A stretch of DNA of 64,000 nt from Melaminivora sp034675505 (GTDB taxonomy: Bacteria > Pseudomonadota > Gammaproteobacteria > Burkholderiales > Burkholderiaceae_C): contig JAUCDD010000033.1 of the NCBI GenBank assembly GCA_034675505.1, forward strand, positions 1 to 64,000. Reading direction: 5' to 3'. The notes beneath the pieces were generated by a model, which saw only the letters and a program-made list of their open reading frames with translations, did no database searches and was not told the origin of the DNA. Both the position numbers and the translations under genes were made by a program. Shown here piece after piece: positions 47,184-59,873 of the stretch; position 1 is the stretch's first letter, and each line of letters opens with the position of its first letter.

Positions 47184-47240
47184 GTATTTTTGGCCTCCAG
47201 CCCTTGGCAATAAAGCGCCAGCAGCTCCTGTTTTTGAAGC
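47184..47240 (-). repeat. Interspersed repeat copy between parE and parC
   Basis: Minus-strand copy: CAAAAACAGGAGCTGCTGGC, then GGGCTGGAGGCCAAAAATAC. It fills almost the entire parE-parC gap and ends next to the parC ATG, so it replaces any normal leader. Confidence 0.8.
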
Positions 47241-49589
<2,349 letters not shown>

Positions 49590-49716
49590 GCGCGGGCCGC
49601 CGCGGCACGGCGCCCGGCGGCCGCAGCCGCGTGGACGGGCACCGTTTTTTTTGTGGCCAAATGTGACGCAAAGGCCCGCAGCCCGCGCGGGCCCGGCTCC
49701 TGGAGGCTTCCGCCCT

Positions 49717-51432
49717 ATGTTTCACTCTCTGCGCTTGTCCCACAAGCTGTGGCTGGCGGTGCTGGTCATCGTGCTGCTGCTTTCGCTGGTGGTCGGCTTT
49801 TCGGGCTACCGCTCCTCCCGCTCGCAGGCCGAGGCCGATGTGGCGACGCGCGACATGGCCTTGCGCGTGGAGCTGGCACTGCGCTGGCAAGGCCTGACGG
49901 AAGCCAACGCGGTGCGCACCCAGGCCATGATCGCGAGCGGCGACCCCGCAGTGCAGGCCGAGTTCAAGGAAACCCTGCCGGCCACCTCCGCCCAGATCAG
50001 CGAAGTGCAAAAGAAGCTGGAGCTGCTGGCGGACACCGAGGCCGACCGGGCGCAGATGGCCCGCATCGCCGCTGCCCGGGCCAGCATGCTCGGCGCGCGC
50101 GGCAAGGCGGCCGAAGCCAGGGCAGGCGGCCAGCCGGAGGCGGCCTTGCAGGCGAGCCGGCAGGAATACGGCGCGGCCTCGGCCGCCTATCTGCAGACCC
50201 TGCGCGACTTCGTCGAGTTGCAGCAGCGCAGCGCGCAGGAGCGCAAGGTCGAGCTCGGGCAGGACCGGCTGCGCACGGTGCAGATCGCCGCCGTGATGGT
50301 GGCGGGCGTGCTGCTGGTCATCGTGCTGGGCGCCTATGCGCTGATCCGCCACATCCAGCAGCCGCTCGCACAGGCCAATGCCATGGCCAGCCGCATCGCG
50401 CAGGGCGACCTGGGGGCGCAGGCCGCCGGCCCCGGGCGCGCCGATGAGTTCGGCGAGCTGCTGGCCTCGCTGGACGCCATGCGGGCATCGCTGGCGGGCA
50501 TGGTGGCGCAGGTGCGGCGCAGTACCGACAGCATCGCCATCGCCAGCGCCGAGATCGCCGCCGGCAACCAGGACCTGTCGGCGCGCACCGAGAGTACCTC
50601 CAGCAACCTGCAGCAGACGGCCGCAGCGATGGAGCAGTTCGCGGGCACCATCGCCCAGAGCGCGGGCAGCGCCGCCCAGGCCAGCCAGCTGGCCGCCGGC
50701 GCGCGCGACGTGGCGCAGCGCGGCGGCACGGTGGTCAGCGACGTGGTGGCCACCATGCACGAGATCCAGGGCAGCAGCAGCAAGATCGCCGACATCATCC
50801 AGGTGATCGATTCCATCGCCTTCCAGACCAACATCCTGGCGCTGAACGCTGCCGTGGAGGCCGCGCGTGCCGGCGAGCAGGGCCGGGGCTTTGCCGTGGT
50901 GGCCAGCGAGGTGCGCAGCCTGGCGCAGCGCTCGGCCAACGCGGCCAAGGAGATCAAGGGATTGATCGACACCTCCACGCAGCGGGTGGAGGGCGGGGCG
51001 CGCCTGGTGCAGCAGGCGGGCAGCACCATGGGCGAGATCGTGCAGTCCGTGCAGCGCGTGGCCGACATGATCGGCGAGGTGACGGCCGCCGCTGCCGAGC
51101 AAAGCGCAGGCGTCGCCCAGGTCAACCAGGCCGTCGGGCAGCTCGACCGGATGACGCAGCAAAACGCCGCCCTGGTCGAGCAAAGCGCCGCCGCCGCGCA
51201 AAGCCTGCGCGAGCAGGCCCAGCAGCTGGCGCAGGTGGTGGCCGCCTTCCGCGTGGACGATGCGCAGGCCGGGGCCCCGCCCGCCCCGCGCCAGGCGCCC
51301 GCCAGGGCCGCGCCGGCGCCGCGCACGGCACTGGCGGCGGTACGGGCGCCCGCGCCGCGCCCGGCGCTTGGCACTGCGCCTGCAGTGGCGCGGCGCACGC
51401 CGGCGGCGGACGACGACTGGGGCAGTTTCTGA
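49717..51432 (+). CDS. Methyl-accepting chemotaxis protein
   Basis: Membrane chemoreceptor of 571 residues. First membrane helix about residues 10-31, periplasmic four-helix-type sensor about 32-187, second helix about 190-210, HAMP about 211-265, then the signalling domain with the hairpin tip (IDSIAFQTNILALNAAVEAA). It ends in a Pro/Ala linker and DDDWGSF, which fits the xWxxF pentapeptide that tethers CheR/CheB. The start at 49717 is set by GGAGG at 49702-49706; the frame is open further upstream. The ligand is unknown. Confidence 0.9.
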   Translation: MFHSLRLSHKLWLAVLVIVLLLSLVVGFSGYRSSRSQAEADVATRDMALRVELALRWQGLTEANAVRTQAMIASGDPAVQAEFKETLPATSAQISEVQKKLELLADTEADRAQMARIAAARASMLGARGKAAEARAGGQPEAALQASRQEYGAASAAYLQTLRDFVELQQRSAQERKVELGQDRLRTVQIAAVMVAGVLLVIVLGAYALIRHIQQPLAQANAMASRIAQGDLGAQAAGPGRADEFGELLASLDAMRASLAGMVAQVRRSTDSIAIASAEIAAGNQDLSARTESTSSNLQQTAAAMEQFAGTIAQSAGSAAQASQLAAGARDVAQRGGTVVSDVVATMHEIQGSSSKIADIIQVIDSIAFQTNILALNAAVEAARAGEQGRGFAVVASEVRSLAQRSANAAKEIKGLIDTSTQRVEGGARLVQQAGSTMGEIVQSVQRVADMIGEVTAAAAEQSAGVAQVNQAVGQLDRMTQQNAALVEQSAAAAQSLREQAQQLAQVVAAFRVDDAQAGAPPAPRQAPARAAPAPRTALAAVRAPAPRPALGTAPAVARRTPAADDDWGSF

Positions 51433-51547
51433 GCGACTGACCGGGCCGGGGGGAGCGCGCGCGGCACAATCGCGGCTGCGGCAACCGGGCGCCCGCCCCG
51501 GGCCGCCTTCGCTCGCACGTGCTGCGGCCCTCCACCTCCACCCCCCC

Positions 51548-52774
51548 ATGCAAACCTGGCAAGACTTCAAGCACCAATACCTGGTGCGCTTTTGGTCGCC
51601 CGTGCCCGCCGTCATCGCGGCCGGCGTGCTCTCGGCGTATTACTTCGGCATCACCGGCACCTTCTGGGCCGTCACGGGTGAGTTCACCCGCTGGGGCGGG
51701 CATGTGCTGCAGTGGCTGGGGGTCGATTTGTCCGGCTGGGGCTACTTCCAAATCCTGGGCATGCAGGGCACGCCGCTCACGCGCGTGGACGGGGTGATGA
51801 TCATCGGCATGTTCGCCGGCTGCCTGTCGGCGGCGCTGTGGGCCAACAACATCAAGCTGCGCACGCCGCACCACCGCATCCGCGTGGCGCAGGCGCTGGT
51901 GGGCGGCATCATCGCGGGCTTTGGCGCGCGCCTGGCCATGGGCTGCAACCTGGCGGCGTTCTTTACCGGCATTCCGCAGTTCTCGCTGCACGCCTGGTTC
52001 TTTGCGATCGCCACGGCCATCGGCTCGCTGGCCGGGGCCCAGGTCAGCATGTGGCCGATGTTCCGCATCCCCGTGCGGCTGGAAAAGGTGAGCGCCCAGC
52101 GCCCCCTGGCGCAGCGCGAGCAGCAGGCGCGCCGGCGCTTTCGCGCGGGCATGCTGCTGTTCGCCGCCTTCGTGCTGTGGGCTGTGGCGCTGGTGCTGGA
52201 CCGCCCGAAGCTAGGCTTTGCCGCGCTGTTCGGCCTCGCCTTCGGCCTGATCATCGAGCGCGCGCAGGTGTGCTTCACCTCGGCGTTCCGCGACCTGTGG
52301 CTCACGGGCCGCACGCAGATGGCCAAGGCCATCATCATCGGTATGGCGGTGAGCGCCATCGGCGTCTATGGCTACACCCAGCTGGGGCTCCCCCAGAAGA
52401 TCTTCTGGGCCGGGCCCAACGCCGTGATCGGCGGGCTGCTGTTCGGCTTCGGCATCGTGCTGGCCGGCGGCTGCGAGACGGGCTGGATGTACCGCGCCGT
52501 CGAAGGCCAGGTGCACTTCTGGTGGGTGGGCCTGGGCAACGTCATCGGCTCCACGCTGCTGGCCCTGGTCTGGGACGACCTGGCGCCGGCCATCGCCGTG
52601 AACTACGACAAGGTCAACCTGCTGAAAACCTTCGGCCCGCAGGGCGGCCTGCTGGTGACCTACGGGCTGCTGGCCGTGGCGCTGGCGCTGGTGCTGCTGT
52701 GGGAGCGGCACTTCTTCAACAAGCGCCGCGGCAGCCTGCAGCCCGCCACGCCCGCCCTGCGCACCGCCGCCTGA
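51548..52774 (+). CDS. YeeE/YedE family sulfur-compound transporter
   Basis: Polytopic inner-membrane protein of 408 residues. The family includes the thiosulfate importer TsuA (YeeE) and proteins linked to selenium metabolism (YedE). Conserved cysteine motifs expected to relay sulfur are visible: MGCNLAAFFTG, ERAQVCFTSAFRD and AGGCETGWMYR. The start is ATG 51548; the longer upstream frame overlaps the chemoreceptor. It is followed after 31 bases by a TusA-like gene and then a DsrE-like gene, so the three probably work together. Confidence 0.88.
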   Translation: MQTWQDFKHQYLVRFWSPVPAVIAAGVLSAYYFGITGTFWAVTGEFTRWGGHVLQWLGVDLSGWGYFQILGMQGTPLTRVDGVMIIGMFAGCLSAALWANNIKLRTPHHRIRVAQALVGGIIAGFGARLAMGCNLAAFFTGIPQFSLHAWFFAIATAIGSLAGAQVSMWPMFRIPVRLEKVSAQRPLAQREQQARRRFRAGMLLFAAFVLWAVALVLDRPKLGFAALFGLAFGLIIERAQVCFTSAFRDLWLTGRTQMAKAIIIGMAVSAIGVYGYTQLGLPQKIFWAGPNAVIGGLLFGFGIVLAGGCETGWMYRAVEGQVHFWWVGLGNVIGSTLLALVWDDLAPAIAVNYDKVNLLKTFGPQGGLLVTYGLLAVALALVLLWERHFFNKRRGSLQPATPALRTAA

Positions 52775-52805
52775 GGCACCCGCAACCGATTTCCAAGGAG
52801 CTGCC

Positions 52806-53057
52806 ATGCCCGCCACCCCCGCCACCGAAACCTGGGTGCCCACCTACCGCCTGGACATGATGGGCGAGCCCTGCCCGTACCCGGCCGTCGCCACGCTGGA
52901 GGCCATGCCGCAGCTGAAGGCCGGCGAGATCCTGGAGGTCATCTCCGACTGCCCGCAGTCCATCAACAACATCCCGCTGGACGCGAAGAACCACGGCTAC
53001 GAGGTGCTGGCCATCGAGCAGGACGGCCCCACCATCCGCTACCTGATCCGCCGCTGA
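52806..53057 (+). CDS. TusA/YedF-like sulfur carrier protein
   Basis: An 83-residue SirA/TusA-family protein with the CPxP active-site motif in MGEPCPYPAVATL (cysteine near residue 23), the site that carries persulfide sulfur in TusA. The start follows AAGGAG at 52796-52800. Located directly after a YeeE/YedE transporter, it most likely accepts the imported sulfur species, as TsuB does for TsuA, or serves selenium metabolism as proposed for YedF. The cargo is not decided by sequence. Confidence 0.88.
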   Translation: MPATPATETWVPTYRLDMMGEPCPYPAVATLEAMPQLKAGEILEVISDCPQSINNIPLDAKNHGYEVLAIEQDGPTIRYLIRR

Positions 53058-53076
53058 AAGAAAAAGGAACCCCCAC

Positions 53077-53436
53077 ATGCCGGGACAGCACATCGTCGTC
53101 ATCATCCACGCCGCCGCCTACGGCAGCGAGCGCTGCCTGTCGGGCCTGCGCGTGGCCAATACGCTGGCCGCGCGTGATGACGTGGCCAGCCTGCGCGTCT
53201 TCCTGATGTCCGACGCCACCGTGGCCGCGCTGCCGCACCAGCGCGATGGCGCGGGCCAGGGCCTGCAGACGCTGGTGCAAGAACTCATCCAGGCGGGCGC
53301 CAGCGTGCGCCTGTGCCGCACCTGCGCCCTGGCGCGCGGCCTGGCCGAGCTACCGCTGATCGAGGGCGTGGCCATCGGCACGCTGCCCGAGCTGGGCGAC
53401 TGGATCGCCGCGGCCGACAAGGTCATCACCTTCTGA
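53077..53436 (+). CDS. DsrE/DsrF-like family protein
   Basis: A 119-residue DsrE-fold protein (HIVVIIHAAAYGSERCLSGLRVANTL). Family members handle persulfide sulfur on conserved cysteines. Here C79 and C82 in VRLCRTCALARG are candidates. It starts 19 bases after the TusA-like gene and ends in a strong terminator, so it is the last gene of a three-gene operon. The partner relationship with TusA proteins is known from other members of the family. Confidence 0.85.
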   Translation: MPGQHIVVIIHAAAYGSERCLSGLRVANTLAARDDVASLRVFLMSDATVAALPHQRDGAGQGLQTLVQELIQAGASVRLCRTCALARGLAELPLIEGVAIGTLPELGDWIAAADKVITF

Positions 53437-53457
53437 GCGCCGCACCCGCAAAAAAAC

Positions 53458-53485
53458 AAAGGGGCCGAACGGCCCCTTCTTTTTG
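53458..53485. terminator. Bidirectional terminator, DsrE-like gene / RidA gene
   Basis: AAGGGGCC-GAAC-GGCCCCTT hairpin (53459-53478) followed by CTTTTT, with an A-tract before it that serves the opposite strand. It lies between convergent genes. Confidence 0.9.
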
Positions 53486-53499
53486 GGTGATCGAGCCGG

Positions 53500-53958
53500 T
53501 CAGCCCAGCTCGGCGATCAGCTCGATCTCCACGCAGGCGCCCATGGGGATCTGCGCCACGCCAAAGGCGCTGCGCGCGTGCTTGCCGGCCTCGCCGAAGA
53601 CCTCGCCCATCAGCTCGCTGGCGCCATTGGTCACCAGGTGCTGCTCGGTGAAGTCGCCGGTGGAGTTGACCAGGCTCATCAGCTTGACGATGCGCTTGAC
53701 GCGGTTCAGGTCGCCGCCGGTGGCGGCGTGCAGCGTGCCCAGCAGGTCGATGGCGACGGCGCGCGCGGCCGCCTTGCCCTCCTCGGTGCCGATGTCGCGG
53801 CCCAGCTGCGCGGCCCAGGGCTTGCCGTCCTTGCGGGCGATGTGGCCGCTCAGGAACACCAGGTTGCCGGTCTGCACGTAGGGCACGTAGGCCGCCGCAG
53901 GCACGGCCACCGGGGGCAGGGTGATGTTCAGTTCTTTCAGCTTGTCATAGACGCTCAT
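53500..53958 (-). CDS. RidA/YjgF family protein
   Basis: A 152-residue member of the RidA/Rid superfamily, which deaminate reactive enamine/imine intermediates or act as related enzymes. It starts MSVYDKLKELNITLPP and has GNLVFLSGHIAR and VNSTGDFTEQHLVTNGASELM. It belongs to the longer, about 150-residue, YjgF-like subgroup, whose substrates are mostly unknown. The canonical RidA arginine is not obvious, so enamine deaminase activity should not be assumed. It is divergent from comEC. Confidence 0.87.
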   Translation of the reverse strand: MSVYDKLKELNITLPPVAVPAAAYVPYVQTGNLVFLSGHIARKDGKPWAAQLGRDIGTEEGKAAARAVAIDLLGTLHAATGGDLNRVKRIVKLMSLVNSTGDFTEQHLVTNGASELMGEVFGEAGKHARSAFGVAQIPMGACVEIELIAELG

Positions 53959-54041
53959 GAAGGCCTCCGTCGGATGGGGAAAAAAGTGTCCCGCGAGTGT
54001 TGCACAGGGCGGGCAGCCTCCAATTTTGGTCCGGGGCGCTC

Positions 54042-54047
54042 TAGCAT
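54042..54047 (+). promoter_or_regulatory. Candidate -10 box of comEC
   Basis: TAGCAT ends six bases before the comEC ATG at 54054, predicting a leaderless transcript. There is no clear -35. Confidence 0.25.
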
Positions 54048-54053
54048 GCGCGC

Positions 54054-56513
54054 ATGAACGCGCCTGCAGACCTGCCCGTTCCAGCCCCGGCGCAGGGCTG
54101 GCCGGGTACGGCCGTGCTGTCGGGCGTGGTGCTGGGCACGGCGCTGCAGCTGCAGCAAGGCGCGCTGTGGGCCTGGCCGGCGTATGGCGCCGCTGCGGCG
54201 GCGGGCCTGCTGGCGCTGGCCTGGGCCGGCTGGAGCCGCAGGGCCGCGCGCTGGCCCCCGCTGCGCACCGCTGCCGCAGTGCTGGGCGCTGCGGCAGTGG
54301 CCGGCGCCCTGTGCGGGCTGCGCGCGCTGGTGTTCCTGGCCTCCGCCCTGGCGCCGTCCCTGGAAGGGCGGGACCTGCAGGTGACGGGGGTGGTGGCCGC
54401 CATGCCGCAGCTGCGCGAGAGCGGCCTGCGCCTGCGCCTGGCGGTCGAATCGGCGCACGGCGGCGGGCAGCCCGTGGCGCTGCCCGGCCTCATCGACCTG
54501 GCCTGGTATGCGACGGGGCAGGGGGGCGACGCGGGCCGGCCGCCGCCGCCCATGCGCGCGGGCGAGCGCTGGCGCCTCACCGTGCGCCTGAAGGCGCCGC
54601 ATGGCGCGCGCAACCCGCACGGCTTCGACTACGAGCTGTGGCTGTGGGAGCAGGACGTGCAGGCCACCGGCTACGTGCGCGCCGGCGCCAGCGACCCCGA
54701 ACCCCGGCGGCTGGCCGCCACCTGGCGCTACCCGGTGGAGCAACTGCGCCAGCGCGTGCGCGACGCCATCGTGCGCCGGCTGGCCGATGGCGATGCGCCG
54801 GATGCACGCCGGCGTGCGGCCGGCGTCGTGGCGGCCCTGGTCACGGGCGACCAGCGCGCCATCGACCGCGCCGACTGGGACCTGTTCCGCGCCACCGGCG
54901 TGGCGCACCTGATGAGCATCTCCGGCCTGCACATCACCTTGTTCGCCTGGCTGGCGGCAGCCGTGGTGCAGCGGGCCTGGCGCCGCAGCGCGCGGCTGTG
55001 CCTGCGCGTGCCCGCGCCCGACGCGGCCGTCGTCGGCGGGGTGCTGCTGGCGGCGGCCTACGCCCTGTTCAGCGGCTGGGGCGTGCCGGCGCAGCGCACG
55101 GTGCTGATGCTGGCCAGCGTGGGCCTGCTGCGCCTGGGCGGGCGCGCCTGGCCCTGGCCGCAGGTCTGGCTGCTGGCGTGCGCGCTGGTGCTCATGGCCG
55201 ACCCCTGGGCGCTGATGCAGGCCGGGTTTTGGCTGAGTTTCGTCGCCGTGGGGGTCTTGTTTGCTACTGATTTGGGAGCTGAAGGCCGGCGCGGCGCGCC
55301 GGGATGGAGGCAATTTCGCTCCATGTTGCGCCAGCAGTGGGTGGTGACCGTTGCGCTCAGCCCGCTCACCCTGCTGCTGTTCGGCCAGGTTTCGGCGGTG
55401 GGGTTGCTGGCCAATTTGGTGGCGATCCCGTGGACGACGCTGTGGATCACGCCGCTGGCGCTGGCGGGCGTGCTGTGGCCGCCGCTGTGGCAGGCGGCGG
55501 CCTGGAGCGCCGAGGCGATGGGCAGCGGGCTGCAGTGGCTGGCCGCCTGGCCCTGGGCGCAGGTGGCGCGGCCGCAGGCGCCGCTGGCCTTTGGCGTGCT
55601 GGCGGTGGGCGGCGGCGTGCTGCTGATGCTGCGCCTGCCCTGGGGGCTGCGCCTGCTGGGCCTGCCGCTGCTGCTGCCGGCGCTGGCCTGGCAGCCGCCG
55701 CGCCCGCAGCCGGGGCAGTTCGACCTGCTCGCGGCCGACGTCGGCCAGGGCCAGGCGGTGCTGGTGCGCACCGCCGGCCACAGCCTGCTGTACGACGCCG
55801 GGCCGCGCTACTCGGCCAGCAGCGATGCCGGCGAGCGCGTGCTGGCGCCGCTGTTGCGCGCGCTGGGCGAGCGCATCGACCTGCTGGTGCTCAGCCACGG
55901 CGACAGCGACCACACCGGCGGCGCCGCAGCCGTGCTGGCGCAGCAGCCCCAGGCGCGCGTGCTGGGCTCCATCGACGCCGGGCGCGAGCCTGCGGCAGTG
56001 GCGGTGCAGCGCTGCGCTGCCGGCCAGCGCTGGCAATGGGACGGCGTGGCGTTCGAGGTGCTGCACCCGCCGCCCGGGCTGGCGCCCGCCGCCGCAGCCA
56101 CGGCCCGCCCGAACGCGCGCAGCTGCGTGCTGCGCGTGTCCACGCCCCAGGGCCGCGCCGTGCTGCTGGCCGGCGACATCGAGCGTGCGCAGGAGCAGGC
56201 CCTGGTGGCGGCGGCCGCGCCGCTGGCCGCCGACGTACTGCTGGTGCCGCACCACGGCAGCAAGACCTCGTCCAGCGATGGCTTCATCGACGCGGTGCAG
56301 CCGCAGCTGGCGCTGGTGCAGTCGGGCTACCGCAACCGCTTTGGCCACCCGGCCGCGCCGGTGGTGCAGCGCTACCTCGACCGGGGCATCGCCCTGGCGG
56401 ACTCGCCCGCCTGCGGCGCCGCATCCTGGTCATCGGCCAGCGGCACGCTGCGCTGCGAGCGCGTGGCGCAGCGGCGCTACTGGCATCACCCGGGGCCGCC
56501 CCTGCAGGATTGA
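54054..56513 (+). CDS. comEC: DNA internalization-related competence protein ComEC/Rec2
   Basis: Inner-membrane channel for DNA uptake in natural transformation, 819 residues. N-terminal DUF4131 region (about 20-210), the polytopic Competence domain with ATGVAHLMSISGLHITLF (about residue 280) and a C-terminal metallo-beta-lactamase domain with LSHGDSDHTGG (about 613) and LVPHHGSKTSSSDGF (about 730). Codons about 403-423, between membrane segments, are provided by a sense copy of the interspersed repeat. No other competence gene is in the window. Confidence 0.93.
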   Translation: MNAPADLPVPAPAQGWPGTAVLSGVVLGTALQLQQGALWAWPAYGAAAAAGLLALAWAGWSRRAARWPPLRTAAAVLGAAAVAGALCGLRALVFLASALAPSLEGRDLQVTGVVAAMPQLRESGLRLRLAVESAHGGGQPVALPGLIDLAWYATGQGGDAGRPPPPMRAGERWRLTVRLKAPHGARNPHGFDYELWLWEQDVQATGYVRAGASDPEPRRLAATWRYPVEQLRQRVRDAIVRRLADGDAPDARRRAAGVVAALVTGDQRAIDRADWDLFRATGVAHLMSISGLHITLFAWLAAAVVQRAWRRSARLCLRVPAPDAAVVGGVLLAAAYALFSGWGVPAQRTVLMLASVGLLRLGGRAWPWPQVWLLACALVLMADPWALMQAGFWLSFVAVGVLFATDLGAEGRRGAPGWRQFRSMLRQQWVVTVALSPLTLLLFGQVSAVGLLANLVAIPWTTLWITPLALAGVLWPPLWQAAAWSAEAMGSGLQWLAAWPWAQVARPQAPLAFGVLAVGGGVLLMLRLPWGLRLLGLPLLLPALAWQPPRPQPGQFDLLAADVGQGQAVLVRTAGHSLLYDAGPRYSASSDAGERVLAPLLRALGERIDLLVLSHGDSDHTGGAAAVLAQQPQARVLGSIDAGREPAAVAVQRCAAGQRWQWDGVAFEVLHPPPGLAPAAAATARPNARSCVLRVSTPQGRAVLLAGDIERAQEQALVAAAAPLAADVLLVPHHGSKTSSSDGFIDAVQPQLALVQSGYRNRFGHPAAPVVQRYLDRGIALADSPACGAASWSSASGTLRCERVAQRRYWHHPGPPLQD
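55260..55322 (+). repeat. Interspersed repeat copy inside comEC
   Basis: Plus-strand copy: TTGCTACTGATTTGGGAGCT, a GCCGGCGCGGCGCGCCGG palindromic core and ATGGAGGCAATTTCGC. It is sense to comEC and encodes a charged loop in frame. Confidence 0.75.
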
Positions 56514-56527
56514 CGCAGGTCACGCCG

Positions 56528-56563
56528 TTTATTTTTGCAAAGCAATTGCTTGCTAAAAATAAA
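56528..56563. promoter_or_regulatory. 36-bp inverted repeat, probable TetR operator
   Basis: AT-rich near-perfect palindrome centred at 56545/56546 with three mismatched positions per arm; the centre AAGCAATTGCTT is perfect. It lies 24 bases before the TetR-family ATG and after the comEC stop, in otherwise GC-rich DNA, and no other regulator gene is adjacent. It could also act as a comEC terminator, but there is no T-run after a GC stem. Confidence 0.65.
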
Positions 56564-56586
56564 GCCGCTTGCTATCGTTGGCCCCT

Positions 56587-57279
56587 ATGCCGGCGAATCA
56601 ACCCAGCCCTTCGCTCCCGACGGCGCCGCCGCCTGCCGGGCCGCTTGCCGAGACAGGCGCCGTGCGGCGCCCGCGCGGGCGTCCGCGCAAGAGCGCGCTG
56701 ACCCTGGACGACGGCAACCGCCGCCGCGCGCTCATGGACAAGGCCGCCCGGCTGTTCCTGGCCAAGGGCTACGCGGCCACCAGCACGCGCGACATCGCTG
56801 CCGCCACCGGCATGCACAGCGGCTCGCCCTACTACCACTTCAAGAGCAAGAGCGCCCTGCTGCACGCCGTGATAGCCGAGGGCATGGCCATGGCGCTGCA
56901 AAGCCAGCAAGGCACGCTGGACGCCCTGGGCGCGCAGGCCGCGCCGCGCGCGCAGCTGCGCGTGTTGATCCGCCACCACTTCGAGATCCTGCTGGGCCCG
57001 CGCAGCGGCTTCATCCCGGTGATGCTGTACGAGTGGCGCTCGCTCACCGCCGCGCAGAGAAAAGACGTGGCGCGCATCAAGGACGACTACGAGGCCGCCT
57101 GGATGCCGGCGCTGCAGGCGCTGGCGCAGGCAGGCCAGCTGCAGGCCGATCCGGCGCTGGCGCGGCTGTTCATCTTCGGCTCGCTCAATTGGGCGGTGAC
57201 GTGGTTTTCTCCCAGAAAGGGCCGCTCGCTGGATGCACTGGCGGACGAGGCCCTGGGTTTGTTCATCCGAAAGGACTGA
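56587..57279 (+). CDS. TetR/AcrR family transcriptional regulator
   Basis: A 230-residue TetR-type repressor. After a Pro-rich leader and a basic arm (RRPRGRPRKSALTL) comes the helix-turn-helix (GYAATSTRDIAAATGMHSGSPYYHFKSKSALLHAV, about residues 64-98). The C-terminal ligand domain resembles regulators of acyl-CoA catabolism such as the KstR2 type. It is the first gene of the acyl-CoA operon and has a 36-bp palindrome just upstream, so autoregulation relieved by an acyl-CoA is the simplest model. The start is ATG 56587; a TTG at 56569 is possible. Confidence 0.88.
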   Translation: MPANQPSPSLPTAPPPAGPLAETGAVRRPRGRPRKSALTLDDGNRRRALMDKAARLFLAKGYAATSTRDIAAATGMHSGSPYYHFKSKSALLHAVIAEGMAMALQSQQGTLDALGAQAAPRAQLRVLIRHHFEILLGPRSGFIPVMLYEWRSLTAAQRKDVARIKDDYEAAWMPALQALAQAGQLQADPALARLFIFGSLNWAVTWFSPRKGRSLDALADEALGLFIRKD

Positions 57280-57280
57280 T

Positions 57281-58212
57281 GTGTCAGTTTCCAGCACTGC
57301 CGGCGGCGCGTACCGCTCGGTGTTCGCGCCCGGCCTGTTTGCCGGGCAGGTCATCATCGTCACCGGCGGCGGCTCCGGCATCGGCCGCTGCAGCGCGCAC
57401 GAACTGGCGCGCCTGGGCGCGCACGCCGTGCTGGTCGGCCGCAAGGAGGCCAAGCTCGCCGCCGTGCAGCAGGAGATCGAGGCCGACGGCGGGCGCGCCA
57501 GCTGGCACGCCTGCGACATCCGCAGCGAGGACGGCGTGGCGCAGCTGGTGCGGGACGTGCTGGCCGCGCACGGGCGCATCGACGGCCTGGTGAACAACGC
57601 CGGCGGGCAGTTCATGGCGCCGCTGGAGACCATCTCGGCCAAGGGCTGGGAGGCGGTCGTCAACACCAACCTGACGGGCGGCTTTTTGCTGGCGCGCGAG
57701 TGCTTCACGCAGTGGATGGCGGCGCACGGCGGCGCGATCGTCAACATCGTCGCCGACATGTGGGGCTCCATGCCCGGCATGGGCCACAGCGGCGCGGCGC
57801 GCGCCGGCATGGTCAGCTTCACCGAGACGGCGGCGGCCGAGTGGGCCCGCGCCGGCGTGCGCGTGAACGCCGTCGCGCCGGGCTACATCGCCTCCAGCGG
57901 CATGGACAACTACCCGCCACAGGCCGCCGAGATGCTGCGCGCCATGCCGCGCACCGTGCCGCTGGGCCGCATGGGCACCGAGGCCGAGGTGTCGGCCGCC
58001 ATCGCCTTCCTGCTCAGCCCGGCGGCCGCCTTCATCAGCGGCAGCACCCTGCGCGTGGACGGCGCGCGGCCACAGGGACGCATGGGCTGGGGCATGCAGC
58101 AGCCTCAGGAGGACGTGCGCCAGCGCGCGGCAGTGCGCCCGTTCGAGGGGTTCCACCGCGCGCAGGCGCCGCGTGTGTTCGCCAGCGCCCCGGCGGCGGG
58201 GGAGGAGGGCGC

Positions 58213-58216
<4 letters not shown>
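57281..58216 (+). CDS. SDR-family oxidoreductase without the canonical Tyr-Lys pair
   Basis: Short-chain dehydrogenase-fold protein of 311 residues with NAD(P)-binding TGGGSGIG (28-35) and NNAG (105-108). At the YxxxK site it reads HSGAARAG: S170 takes the tyrosine position and R174 the lysine. A missing Tyr is also seen in 2,4-dienoyl-CoA reductase-type SDRs, so an enoyl- or dienoyl-CoA reductase role fits the operon. Translation probably starts at GTG 57281, two bases after the regulator's stop, with AAAGGAC upstream. The C-terminal 40 residues are a non-SDR extension. The stop overlaps the next gene (ATGA). Confidence 0.85.
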
Positions 58217-59832
<1,616 letters not shown>

Positions 59833-59873
59833 CTGGCGCCGCTTTCAAAAAATACGACGGAGACACCACCACC

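Noticed and set aside
49600..49662. Terminator after parC based on the T-run at 49645-49652
   Set aside because: The T-run is long, but I could not define a convincing GC stem immediately before it.
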